From: JAOTYV01 sp964469835
Lineage (GTDB): Bacteria > Pseudomonadota > Alphaproteobacteria > UBA8366
Direction: 5' to 3'
DNA: 13,903 bases
NCBI GenBank assembly: GCA_964469835.1
Contig: CAYYBI010000292.1
Coordinates: forward strand, 1-13,903
Shown here one piece after another: positions 1-6,634 of this stretch. Each line of letters starts with the position of its first letter. Position 1 is the first letter of the stretch. The notes under the pieces were generated by a model. The model had not been told where the DNA came from. It did no database searches and saw only the letters and a list, made by a program, of their open reading frames with translations. A program made the translations under genes and the position numbers.

Positions 1-265
1 CAAAAAGGTCTTCTTCGGCTATATGTGCGCCAAGAATGGTCAGCCGCTGAGCCAGGATCTGGTGGAATCGGCCCTCAAGGGCGTGAAGCTGGACGATCGG
101 TTCGGCCACACCTTCGTCAAGCCAGGCCAAAGGGCCTCTAAAGACGAGGCAGCTTTCTCCCTGGCGTCCGGCACCGGCCGCGCGGGCACCGGGAACAATA
201 AATTCCCCTTCGAATTCGGCACGCAATATTCCGGTGAAGATGGCGACTCTTCTTTCGGCAGGTAG
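1..265 (+). CDS. C-terminal part of an unrecognised protein (partial)
   Basis: This open frame enters from the left edge (codons start at base 2) and ends at TAG 263-265, giving 87 visible residues. I do not recognise the family. The first part (KKVFFGYMCAKNGQPLSQDL and onward) looks like a folded domain with a helix around QDLVESALKGVKL. The last 45 or so residues are rich in Gly, Ser, Phe and charged residues and look like a flexible tail. The third codon positions are strongly G/C, like the neighbouring genes, so the frame looks truly coding. An internal ATG at 23 exists, but the frame is open to the window edge and no ribosome site is visible there, so I treat the gene as truncated by the window. 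A hairpin terminator follows 23 bases after the stop. No function is proposed. Confidence 0.6.
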   Translation, partial: KKVFFGYMCAKNGQPLSQDLVESALKGVKLDDRFGHTFVKPGQRASKDEAAFSLASGTGRAGTGNNKFPFEFGTQYSGEDGDSSFGR

Positions 266-288
266 AAATACCTGCATCCTTCGCCTTC

Positions 289-328
289 GGGCCGGCCTTG
301 TGACTCAACACGGCCGGCCCGATTTTTT
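289..328 (+). terminator. Rho-independent terminator of the left-edge gene
   Basis: GGGCCGGCC (289-297) pairs perfectly with GGCCGGCCC (312-320) across a 14-nt loop. After GA comes a run of six T (323-328). This is a textbook intrinsic terminator on the + strand, and it separates the left-edge gene from the dehydrogenase that starts at 431. Confidence 0.85.
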
Positions 329-369
329 CCCGCCTCGTCCATAAGATTGCAGGGACTTTGCACCCCGCA

Positions 370-384
370 ACCGGTTAAACTGGT
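370..384. promoter_or_regulatory. Imperfect palindrome upstream of the 2-hydroxyacid dehydrogenase
   Basis: ACCGGTTAAACTGGT is a 15-bp near-palindrome: six of seven pairs match around a central A, and the remaining pair would be G/T. It overlaps the perfect 8-mer AACCGGTT (369-376). It lies about 50 bases before the start codon, between the upstream terminator and the gene, where an operator would be expected. I see no convincing -35/-10 pair next to it. The regulator family is unknown, and a site of this size can occur by chance. Confidence 0.25.
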
Positions 385-430
385 CCCCAGGAAACAGTAA
401 TCGTGACGTAGCTAAAGACAGGACGTAGCC

Positions 431-1867
431 ATGGCGCCCGATGCATCCGCCAACCCGCCCGACGCCGACGCGCTCGATCAGATCAAGGCCGCTGTCGGTG
501 CCAAGGGATGGATCGAGGACAAGGCCGAACTCGAACCGTGGCTCAAGGAAGCGCGCGGCCACTACATCGGCGCCTGCGCCCTCATGGTGCGTCCGGAAAC
601 GACCGAACAGGTCGCCAAGGTTATCGAAATCTGCAGTGCACACAACATCGCGGTCGTGCCGCAGGGAGGCAACACGGGCCTGTGCGGCGGCGCCACCCCA
701 AATGAGAACGGGCAGGAAATTCTGCTCAATCTTGGCCGCATGAAGGCGATTCGAGACATCGATCCGCTGAATTACACGATAACCGTGGAGGCCGGCTGTA
801 TCCTGGCCGACATCCAGGCGGCAGCATCCGACGCGGACCGGCTGTTTCCATTGAGTCTGGCCGCCGAGGGGTCGTGCACGATCGGCGGCAACCTCTCGAC
901 CAACGCGGGCGGCGTTAACGTGGTTCGATATGGCAACACGCGGGACCTCGTGCTCGGTCTTGAGGTCGTCCTTCCTTCCGGTGAAATCTGGAACGGGCTG
1001 CGGCGGCTGCGAAAGGACAACACCGGATACGATTTGAAGCAGTTATTCGTCGGCGGCGAGGGAACGCTTGGCGTCATTACCGCTGCGGTGCTCAAATTGT
1101 TTCCCAAGCCGAAAGATGTCCACACCTGCTTCGCAGCGGTGCGCGACCTCGACGCCGTCATCGAACTGCTCGGCCGGGCACGCGAGGCAAGCGGCGACGC
1201 GGTCACCAGTTTTGAAATGATCCCGCGCCGCCCGATCGACTTTGTCCTGGAGCACATTCCGGATGTTATCGATCCGTTGCAGGATCAATACGAGCTATAC
1301 ACCCTGATCGAATTTTCGGGCGCCCGCGCCAATGGCGGCATGGGGGCAAACATGGAAGCGATGCTCGAGGCTGCGTTCGAAGACGGTCTGGTGCTCGACG
1401 CCGCTGTCGCCCAGTCCGAATCCCAGCGCACCGAGATCTGGAGAATCCGCGAATCCATACCCGAAGCGCAAGTACGGGAAGGCGCCAGCATCAAGCACGA
1501 CATTTCGGTTCCGGTTAGCAAAATTCCGGCCTTCGTCCGCCAGGCGATCGATGAAGTTAAGACGCTGATTCCCGGCATCCGGCCCTGCCCGTTCGGACAT
1601 GTCGGCGATGGCAACCTGCATTTCAACTTCTCCTGTCCGGATGCGGCCGACCAAAAGGCCTTCTTGGACCGCTGGGCGGAGGTCAATCGGATCGTGCACG
1701 ATATCGTCACCGAAATGGGCGGCTCGATCAGCGCCGAGCATGGCATCGGGCAGTTGAAACGGAAGGAATTCCATCACTACACGCCCGAACTCGATGTATC
1801 GTTGATGCGCCGAATCAAGGCAGCCATCGACCCGAACGGCATCATGAATCCTGGTAAGATATTATAA
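431..1867 (+). CDS. FAD-linked 2-hydroxyacid dehydrogenase (D-2-hydroxyglutarate/D-lactate type)
   Basis: This 478-residue protein is full length for the FAD-binding PCMH/GlcD-like family, which oxidises D-2-hydroxyacids to 2-oxoacids and passes electrons to a flavoprotein or quinone acceptor. The N-terminal FAD domain shows VPQGGNTGLCGG (76-87), the GSCTIGGNLSTNAGG block (147-161) and VGGEGTLGVIT (207-217). The C-terminal substrate domain shows R340 (WRIRES), K355 (IKHDISVP), H390 and H397 in GHVGDGNLHFN, and E436-H437 in SAEHGIG. These correspond by eye to the substrate- and zinc-binding residues of human D-2-hydroxyglutarate dehydrogenase, so that activity or D-lactate dehydrogenase is most likely; glycolate oxidase GlcD is less so. 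ATG 431 is preceded by AGGA at 420-423. An acyl-CoA dehydrogenase follows on the same strand after 118 bases. The exact substrate is not certain. Confidence 0.88.
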   Translation: MAPDASANPPDADALDQIKAAVGAKGWIEDKAELEPWLKEARGHYIGACALMVRPETTEQVAKVIEICSAHNIAVVPQGGNTGLCGGATPNENGQEILLNLGRMKAIRDIDPLNYTITVEAGCILADIQAAASDADRLFPLSLAAEGSCTIGGNLSTNAGGVNVVRYGNTRDLVLGLEVVLPSGEIWNGLRRLRKDNTGYDLKQLFVGGEGTLGVITAAVLKLFPKPKDVHTCFAAVRDLDAVIELLGRAREASGDAVTSFEMIPRRPIDFVLEHIPDVIDPLQDQYELYTLIEFSGARANGGMGANMEAMLEAAFEDGLVLDAAVAQSESQRTEIWRIRESIPEAQVREGASIKHDISVPVSKIPAFVRQAIDEVKTLIPGIRPCPFGHVGDGNLHFNFSCPDAADQKAFLDRWAEVNRIVHDIVTEMGGSISAEHGIGQLKRKEFHHYTPELDVSLMRRIKAAIDPNGIMNPGKIL

Positions 1868-1985
1868 ACCAAATAAAAACTTGAATTTTGCCGAATTGTT
1901 AAAATCTTAACTGGGAAAATCCAGGATAGCCTTCACCCGCATTTGCGGCCGGATCCCGTTAGCAATTGAAGCCGAGAAAATCGCC
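1868..1985 (+). promoter_or_regulatory. Intergenic gap with a possible operator before the acyl-CoA dehydrogenase
   Basis: The first half of this gap is much more A+T rich than the flanking genes. It contains GTTAA-AATC-TTAAC, an inverted repeat at 1898-1911, and a TTGAAT box at 1881-1886. TTGAAT to TCTTAA (1905-1910) has 18-bp spacing and could be a weak sigma-70-type promoter. There is no hairpin terminator after the upstream gene. The acyl-CoA dehydrogenase may therefore be read both from upstream and from its own promoter. The promoter call is tentative. Confidence 0.25.
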
Positions 1986-3746
1986 ATGAGCACTTATAAC
2001 GCCCCCCTTCGAGACATGCGGTTCGTATTGGACGAACTGGGTCTGTTGTCGCAGCTCTCCGACATTCCGGCCTGCGAAGACGCCAACAGCGAGTTGGTTG
2101 CCGCGGTGTTCGACGAAGGAGAAAAACTGGCGCGCGAGGTGATCGCCCCGCTCAACGCGGTGGGCGATCAGCAGGGCGCGACCTATGAAAACGGCGTGGT
2201 TCGGACGGCCGACGGTTTCGCCGGCGCCTACCGCGCGTTCGTCGACGGTGGCTGGGCCAGTGTTCCCTTCGATCCCGAACATGGCGGCCAGGGTCTGCCC
2301 TGGCTCGTGACTGCCGGACTCATGGAAATGTGGATTGCGGCCAACACGGCCTGGTCGCTCTGTCCGATCCTGACCATGGGCGCGGTGGATCTGCTGGGGG
2401 AACACGGTTCGGCGGAACAAAAAGCCCGTTACCTGCCCAAGATGGTCTCCGGCGAATGGACCGGCACGATGAACCTGACAGAGCCGCAGGCCGGCTCCGA
2501 TCTTGGCGCATTGCGGTGCCGGGCGGAACCCGACGGCGACCATTACCGCATCAAGGGCCAGAAGATCTTCATCACCTATGGCGAACATGACCTGACGGAA
2601 AATATCGTTCATTTGGTTCTTGCCCGCACGCCGAACGCGCCGGAAGGCAACCGCGGCATATCGCTGTTCCTCGTCCCGAAATTCATGGTCAATCCCGACG
2701 GCAGCCTGGGCCAGCGCAACGATTTGCGGTGCATCTCGCTGGAACACAAGCTCGGCATTCACGCCAGCCCCACCTGCGTGATGGCCTATGGCGAGAACGA
2801 TGGCGCCATCGGCTATCTGGTCGGCAAGGAGAATGAAGGCCTGCGGTGCATGTTTACGATGATGAACAATGCCCGCATGAACATTGGCATTTCAGGCCTT
2901 GCAATCGCCGAGCGCGCCTATCAGCAGGCGCGCGATTACGCCCGCGACCGCGTTCAATTCGGCGCGATTATTCGCCATCCCGATATCCGCCGCATGCTGA
3001 TGACCATGAAAGCACAGATCGAGGCAATGCGCGCACTGGCCTACGATGCCGCGGCGACGCTCGATATGGCAAAACACCATCCGGACGAAGACACCCGCCG
3101 TCTTGCGCAAGCGCGGATCGACCTGATTACGCCGGTAACCAAAGCTTGGTGCACGGACACCGGGGTCGAACTCGCCTCGATCGGCGTTCAAATCCATGGC
3201 GGCATGGGCTTTATCGAGGAGACCGGCGCGGCGCAGCACTACCGCGATGCCCGCATCGCACCGATTTACGAAGGCACCAACGGCATCCAGGCCATCGACC
3301 TGGTCACCCGCAAGGTGCTGCGGGATGGCGGTGCAAGCGCGCGTGCCTACATCGCGGAGCTGCGGGAAACCCAGCAGGCGATCGACGGCGCTTCCATCGG
3401 CCCGGCCAGCACTTTGGCGCAGCGCCTTGGCGACGGCGTCACAGCCCTTGAAAACGCCACCGACTGGATCCTAGCACAGGCCGACGCCCCGGAGCGTGCG
3501 CTTGCGGGCGCGACCCCCTACCTCACCCTTTTCGGCATCGTCGCCGGCGGCGGCATGATGGCAAAATCAGCGTTGATCGCTGTGGAAGCGCAAAAAAGCG
3601 CAAACGGCGAAGCCGGTTTCTACGAAGCGAAGCTCGCCACCGCGGCATTTTACGGCGATCACATCCTGCCGCGCGCGATTGCGCTGGCGACCACGATCAC
3701 CCATGGGGCGGAGTCAGTATTAGCGATCGACGAGGATGCCCTCTGA
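1986..3746 (+). CDS. Acyl-CoA dehydrogenase, DmdC-type long form
   Basis: This 586-residue FAD enzyme is longer than classical 380-400-residue acyl-CoA dehydrogenases and has the layout of the DmdC-like group: a short N-terminal cap (about 4-36), N-terminal helical domain (about 40-158), middle beta domain (about 162-270), C-terminal helical domain (about 282-440) and an extra C-terminal domain (about 460-580). Visible signatures are GTMNLTEPQAGSDLG in the middle domain, QIHGGMGFIEE (402-411) and APIYEGTNGIQ. E429 in that last motif is the expected catalytic base. The family removes two hydrogens from acyl-CoA thioesters and hands electrons to electron-transfer flavoprotein. DmdC itself acts on 3-methylmercaptopropionyl-CoA, but many relatives have other substrates and no other dmd gene is visible. 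ATG 1986 lies close behind a GAGAAAA stretch. A bidirectional terminator follows. Confidence 0.88.
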   Translation: MSTYNAPLRDMRFVLDELGLLSQLSDIPACEDANSELVAAVFDEGEKLAREVIAPLNAVGDQQGATYENGVVRTADGFAGAYRAFVDGGWASVPFDPEHGGQGLPWLVTAGLMEMWIAANTAWSLCPILTMGAVDLLGEHGSAEQKARYLPKMVSGEWTGTMNLTEPQAGSDLGALRCRAEPDGDHYRIKGQKIFITYGEHDLTENIVHLVLARTPNAPEGNRGISLFLVPKFMVNPDGSLGQRNDLRCISLEHKLGIHASPTCVMAYGENDGAIGYLVGKENEGLRCMFTMMNNARMNIGISGLAIAERAYQQARDYARDRVQFGAIIRHPDIRRMLMTMKAQIEAMRALAYDAAATLDMAKHHPDEDTRRLAQARIDLITPVTKAWCTDTGVELASIGVQIHGGMGFIEETGAAQHYRDARIAPIYEGTNGIQAIDLVTRKVLRDGGASARAYIAELRETQQAIDGASIGPASTLAQRLGDGVTALENATDWILAQADAPERALAGATPYLTLFGIVAGGGMMAKSALIAVEAQKSANGEAGFYEAKLATAAFYGDHILPRAIALATTITHGAESVLAIDEDAL

Positions 3747-3783
3747 TCGTTCCCCGAATGCCGGACGAATTCCAAATAAGAAA

Positions 3784-3812
3784 AGGGCGCCTTGGAAATA
3801 CCAAAGCGCCCT
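3784..3812. terminator. Bidirectional terminator between convergent genes
   Basis: The arms 3784-3795 (AGGGCGCCTTGG) and 3801-3812 pair at 11 of 12 positions around the loop AAATA. Read on the minus strand, the hairpin is followed by TTTTCTTATTT, a good tail for the TRAP binding protein gene. On the + strand the tail is CTTCATTC, weaker but probably still useful for the acyl-CoA dehydrogenase gene. The convergent genes end on either side of it. Confidence 0.8.
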
Positions 3813-3841
3813 CTTCATTCGACTAACGAAACGTTGTCACA

Positions 3842-4900
3842 TTACATTCCGGCGTCTTTGGCCGTCTTCAAGACGAGGTCCAGCAATTTGCGCGCCGGCA
3901 ACTCGCCTTCATTCTCCTTGACCCAGGCATCCCAGACGGGCTTGCCGCCGATCTTGCGAAACGCATCGAGATCTTTCTCGCTGAATTTCACTGCCTTCAT
4001 CTTGGATTTCGACCATTTCGGAAGATTGATCTTATCCTTGGCCGCGTAGGCGGCGATCATCGCCTTGTATGCCCCGTCCTTCACGTCGTCCAAGACCTGC
4101 TTATAGGCCTTCGGAAGTTTACCATGGGCATCCTTGTTCAACGCCATAATGCAGTTGACATTGCCCGCCGCCAGATTGGTCGTGTACCAGTCGGAAATTT
4201 CGTCCAACTTGTACGCTGCGAAGGTATAGGTGAACGGGAATCCGATGGCGTCAACCGTGCCGCGCTGCAACGCGGTATAGGTCTCGGAAGCCGGCATCGT
4301 TGTCGGCACAGCACCGACCGCCGCAGCGGCCTTGCCCATGCCGCCGAGCGCGCGAAGCCGCTTGCCCTTGAAGTCGGCGACCGTTTTCGGCGCCTTACCC
4401 CGGCCCATATACTCATAAGACGGCAACAGGTTCTGGATGTAACGAACCCCGTTCCACCTTGCCAAGGAATCCTTCAGCTCGTTCGTCTCCCACAGCGTGT
4501 CATACACCGTGCGCATTTGCTTCCAGCTGGTGAATGGCAGGAACGGCAGATCCAGCACACCCATGGCGCGAACTTTGCCCGGGTGATAGGCCGAGCAGAC
4601 AAAGGCGGCCTCGATCGCGCCTACTTTTAAGCTATCGAGGTTTTCCTTCGCCTTCGAGAGCTGCTCACCGTAATAGAGCTTGATGTTGAAATTGCCGCAG
4701 GTCGCGTCTTTGACAGCCTTGGAAACGTATTCGGATCCTTCGGTCACGGCGCGCCGCTTACCCCAAAGCGAATACTTCCATGTGATTTTAGGGCCATCGC
4801 AACTTTTCATCGCTGCGAGTGAACTCGTCGGAGCCGCGACCGATGAAAACATCAGTGCGGCGCCGCCGGCCACTAGAACGGAAATTCCGGTTTTAATCAT
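3842..4900 (-). CDS. TRAP transporter solute-binding protein (DctP family)
   Basis: This 352-residue protein is a periplasmic solute receptor for a tripartite ATP-independent periplasmic transporter, which imports organic acids by ion gradient. Residues 1-30 form a Sec signal peptide: MIKT, a hydrophobic stretch, then small residues with likely cleavage near A29/A30. The mature part begins around KSCDGPKITWKYSLWG. The core ends in the family pattern FKGKRLRALGG, where R183 is the position of the conserved arginine that grips the ligand carboxylate. The segment YTALQRGTVDAIGFP (208-222) is also typical. C34 and C68 could form a disulfide. The ribosome site GGGAG lies 10 nt before ATG 4900. No DctQ or DctM membrane subunit is in the window, so it is an orphan here. 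The ligand is unknown; a carboxylate is expected from the family. Confidence 0.9.
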   Translation of the reverse strand: MIKTGISVLVAGGAALMFSSVAAPTSSLAAMKSCDGPKITWKYSLWGKRRAVTEGSEYVSKAVKDATCGNFNIKLYYGEQLSKAKENLDSLKVGAIEAAFVCSAYHPGKVRAMGVLDLPFLPFTSWKQMRTVYDTLWETNELKDSLARWNGVRYIQNLLPSYEYMGRGKAPKTVADFKGKRLRALGGMGKAAAAVGAVPTTMPASETYTALQRGTVDAIGFPFTYTFAAYKLDEISDWYTTNLAAGNVNCIMALNKDAHGKLPKAYKQVLDDVKDGAYKAMIAAYAAKDKINLPKWSKSKMKAVKFSEKDLDAFRKIGGKPVWDAWVKENEGELPARKLLDLVLKTAKDAGM

Positions 4901-5221
4901 TCCTATGCTTCTCCCTTGAGCGCATTGTTACTGCGATATATTCCACGATTCTCCAACTTATTCGATGTATCTGGAGATCATCGCAAAATTATCCTTGAGT
5001 AGTGCTGCTAAACTAGCCCGGTTTCGATTTGGGGACAATTCAACAGTAAGGGGTACGACACCGCCCTGAACGGGCCTAATTGGCCACATCACGCGCTCAT
5101 GCCACACGCCCGAGCACTCACGGTCAATTTCTCCTGGAATCGGCCCCAAAATGCGCTGCGGGGGTGACGTCGCGGTGCGTTGGGAGCATCATCGGACTGA
5201 ACCTTGCTTAGGAGACGTGCA
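4901..5221. other. Divergent intergenic region of 321 bp without a supported gene
   Basis: This gap separates the minus-strand TRAP receptor from the + strand hydrolase, so it should hold two outward promoters. On the minus strand, TTGCGA and AATAAG with 18-bp spacing (about 4960-4989) are a possible weak promoter for the receptor. I find no convincing pair for the hydrolase. Small inverted repeats occur around 5064-5090 (GCCC/GGGC, GGCC/GGCC) but have no T-run and are short. A minus-strand open frame of 63 codons begins with TTG and lacks a ribosome site, so I do not call it a gene. I see no tRNA or known riboswitch fold. Confidence 0.4.
5210..5214 (+). promoter_or_regulatory. Ribosome binding site that sets the hydrolase start
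   Basis: AGGAG at 5210-5214 stands 7 nt before ATG 5222. An in-frame TTG at 5204 would place the ribosome site inside the coding region, so ATG 5222 is the better start. Confidence 0.75.
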
Positions 5222-6082
5222 ATGCAGACCGATACGTTGGAAATTACTTCGCAGGATATCGAATATATTCGCCACGGCGACAGGAAAATGACGCTGCGGC
5301 TGTTCACACCGCCGGGCGACGGTCCCTTTCCCGCCGTGCTCGACCTGCACGGCGGCGCCTGGACCAAAGGCAACATGTCGGAATGCTACGACCGAGGCGA
5401 AATCTTGGCCAAGGCGGGCTTCGCCGCAGCGGCGCTAGATTTCCGCCACGCCGCGGACGCTTATCCCAGTTCGCTGGTCGATATCAATTACGCGGTCCGA
5501 TGGTTGAAGGCGCATGCAGACGACTATCGACTTGATGCAGGGCGCGTTGCCCTTTGTGGCCAATCCAGCGGCGGCCACCTCGCCATGCTGGCCGGAATGC
5601 GGCCGCATGATCCGCGATACGCGGAAATCGCGCTCGACGCAGAAAAGTCACCTGTCGACGCGACCGTATGCTGCATTGGCATGTTGTGGCCGGTCATCAA
5701 TCCGTTATCCCGCTACCGGCATGCGAAACGAGCGCTCGCCGACACGCCGCCGCCGAGTTGGGTTGGCGACATCCCGGAACGGCACGATCTGTACTGGAAG
5801 ACCGAGGATGCAATGGCTGAAGGCAACCCGATGCTGGCTCTGGAACGCGGCGAGGCGGTCCAAACGCCACCCGCGCTATGGGTCCAAGGACGGCCGGATG
5901 CGGTGCATGATTACCGTGACCTCGATTCCGACGCCGACCTCAATGAGCCGGAACGCTTTGCCCGCAATTATCGTAACGCAGGCGGCGAGATTGAAATTCG
6001 ATATATCGACTATGCCGACCGGCAAACGCGGGCATCAGTTGACCCGCTTCTTGAATTTTTCGAGACGCATTTACGGCGCTAA
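5222..6082 (+). CDS. Alpha/beta hydrolase, HSL/esterase type, with no histidine at the usual triad site
   Basis: This 286-residue protein has the alpha/beta hydrolase fold of the hormone-sensitive-lipase-like esterases. HGG at 43-45 (DLHGGAW) is the oxyanion-hole motif. GQSSGGH (113-119) is the nucleophile elbow with S115 as expected nucleophile, and D226 in GRPDAVHD is the likely acid. The third triad member is normally a histidine in the loop after the last strand. Here that loop reads IRYIDYADRQTR (259-270) and has no histidine; the only later one is H283 in the terminal helix (FETHLRR). The protein could use a different histidine, have altered chemistry or be non-catalytic. It has no signal peptide and so is probably cytoplasmic. 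It stands alone between a divergent TRAP receptor and a terminator. The substrate is unknown. Confidence 0.82.
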   Translation: MQTDTLEITSQDIEYIRHGDRKMTLRLFTPPGDGPFPAVLDLHGGAWTKGNMSECYDRGEILAKAGFAAAALDFRHAADAYPSSLVDINYAVRWLKAHADDYRLDAGRVALCGQSSGGHLAMLAGMRPHDPRYAEIALDAEKSPVDATVCCIGMLWPVINPLSRYRHAKRALADTPPPSWVGDIPERHDLYWKTEDAMAEGNPMLALERGEAVQTPPALWVQGRPDAVHDYRDLDSDADLNEPERFARNYRNAGGEIEIRYIDYADRQTRASVDPLLEFFETHLRR

Positions 6083-6126
6083 ACCGAATCGGCGTCCCGC
6101 ACTAACCGCGCGGCCTCACGTCAAAA

Positions 6127-6165
6127 AATAAGCGCGCCTCGGACGACTCGAGAGGCGCGCTTATT
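6127..6165. terminator. Strong bidirectional terminator between the hydrolase and the HTH gene
   Basis: AATAAGCGCGCCTC (6127-6140) pairs perfectly over 14 bases with 6152-6165, around an 11-nt loop. On the minus strand the stem runs into TTATTTTTTGAC, an excellent T-tail for the folP-folK-HTH group. On the + strand it runs into TTATTCTTTG, good enough for the hydrolase gene. It sits between convergent stops at 6082 and 6201. Confidence 0.9.
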
Positions 6166-6200
6166 CTTTGAAACGATCGAATTCCCTCAGGTGACGCCGG

Positions 6201-6524
6201 CTAGGCGGCGGCGCGAATCTCTTCAGGCAGAGCGCCGAACAACACTTCATAGGCGCTTGGCTTCTCATACATGAGACAGGTCTTGGCAAATTCTTGCACG
6301 GAAACGCCGAATACCACGGCAAAATCCGGGTAAAGCGCGGCAGGAACTTCTTTTTCGCCGCTTTCCAAAGCCTCGATCAGTTCGACCTCAGCGCCAATCT
6401 GCTCCGCGAGCTCGCTCGAGGTCACCTGCGCCGAACGGCGCAACCCTCGGAACCATGCAGCTTCGCGCGACCGCATGCGCTGAATTCGGTTTTCGTCAAT
6501 TACACATTTCATAGCCAACATCAT
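6201..6524 (-). CDS. Small XRE-type helix-turn-helix protein
   Basis: This 107-residue protein carries one Cro/C1-type helix-turn-helix domain at about residues 28-86. The pattern is LRRSAQVTSSELAEQIGAEV, then IEALESGEKEVP, then LYPDFAVVFGVSVQEFAK, matching the family spacing of the two DNA-binding helices and the E-x-G turn. The extra ends are a 25-residue basic N-terminus and a short C-terminal tail. It is probably a DNA-binding regulator, target unknown. The start is uncertain: GTG 6527, ATG 6524, ATG 6521 and ATG 6512 are all in frame and none has a strong ribosome site. I chose ATG 6524. It lies 110 bases downstream of folK on the same strand, with an AT-rich gap and an inverted repeat before it, so it may have its own promoter. 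It ends just before a strong terminator. Confidence 0.75.
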   Translation of the reverse strand: MMLAMKCVIDENRIQRMRSREAAWFRGLRRSAQVTSSELAEQIGAEVELIEALESGEKEVPAALYPDFAVVFGVSVQEFAKTCLMYEKPSAYEVLFGALPEEIRAAA

Positions 6525-6546
6525 CACGACCCATATCTTTTAGGAT

Positions 6547-6575
6547 AAATGCCAGTTTGTAATAATTGGGCATTT
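6547..6575. promoter_or_regulatory. Inverted repeat upstream of the HTH gene, possible operator
   Basis: AAATGCC (6547-6553) and GGCATTT (6569-6575) form a perfect 7-bp inverted repeat. The 15-nt A+T-rich spacer puts the two half-sites 22 bases apart, about two helical turns. It is only 23 bases upstream of the HTH start and overlaps promoter-like AT-rich sequence, including the minus-strand boxes TTGCAT and AATTAT. Autoregulation by the HTH protein would fit but is inference. Confidence 0.4.
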
Positions 6576-6634
6576 TATATTTGTAATGCAAGGTTATTAT
6601 TTTTCCCTTAATCGCGACATTTCGCCACGGTAAC

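Noticed and set aside
1959..2762. A 267-codon open frame on the minus strand inside the acyl-CoA dehydrogenase gene
   Set aside because: It lies antisense to a clearly conserved enzyme, and its open state follows from the GC-rich codon pattern of the real gene. The translation shows no recognisable family.
1986..3746. Calling the acyl-CoA dehydrogenase dmdC
   Set aside because: The domain layout fits the DmdC-like group, but the group is broad, no dmdA, dmdB or dmdD is in the window, and the substrate cannot be read from sequence.
4124..4630. A 168-codon + strand frame opposite the TRAP receptor gene
   Set aside because: The minus-strand receptor has a signal peptide, ribosome site and family motifs across its full length. 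The opposite frame has none.
5089..5135. A possible short leader peptide on the minus strand (AGGAGA followed by GTG and ten codons)
   Set aside because: The ribosome-like site is good, but the peptide lacks any attenuation signal such as repeated regulatory codons or a following hairpin, and the next minus-strand gene is almost 200 bases away.
4958..5149. A 63-codon minus-strand frame in the large divergent gap
   Set aside because: It begins with TTG, has no ribosome site, and its translation is Pro/Arg/Trp-rich without resemblance to a known protein.
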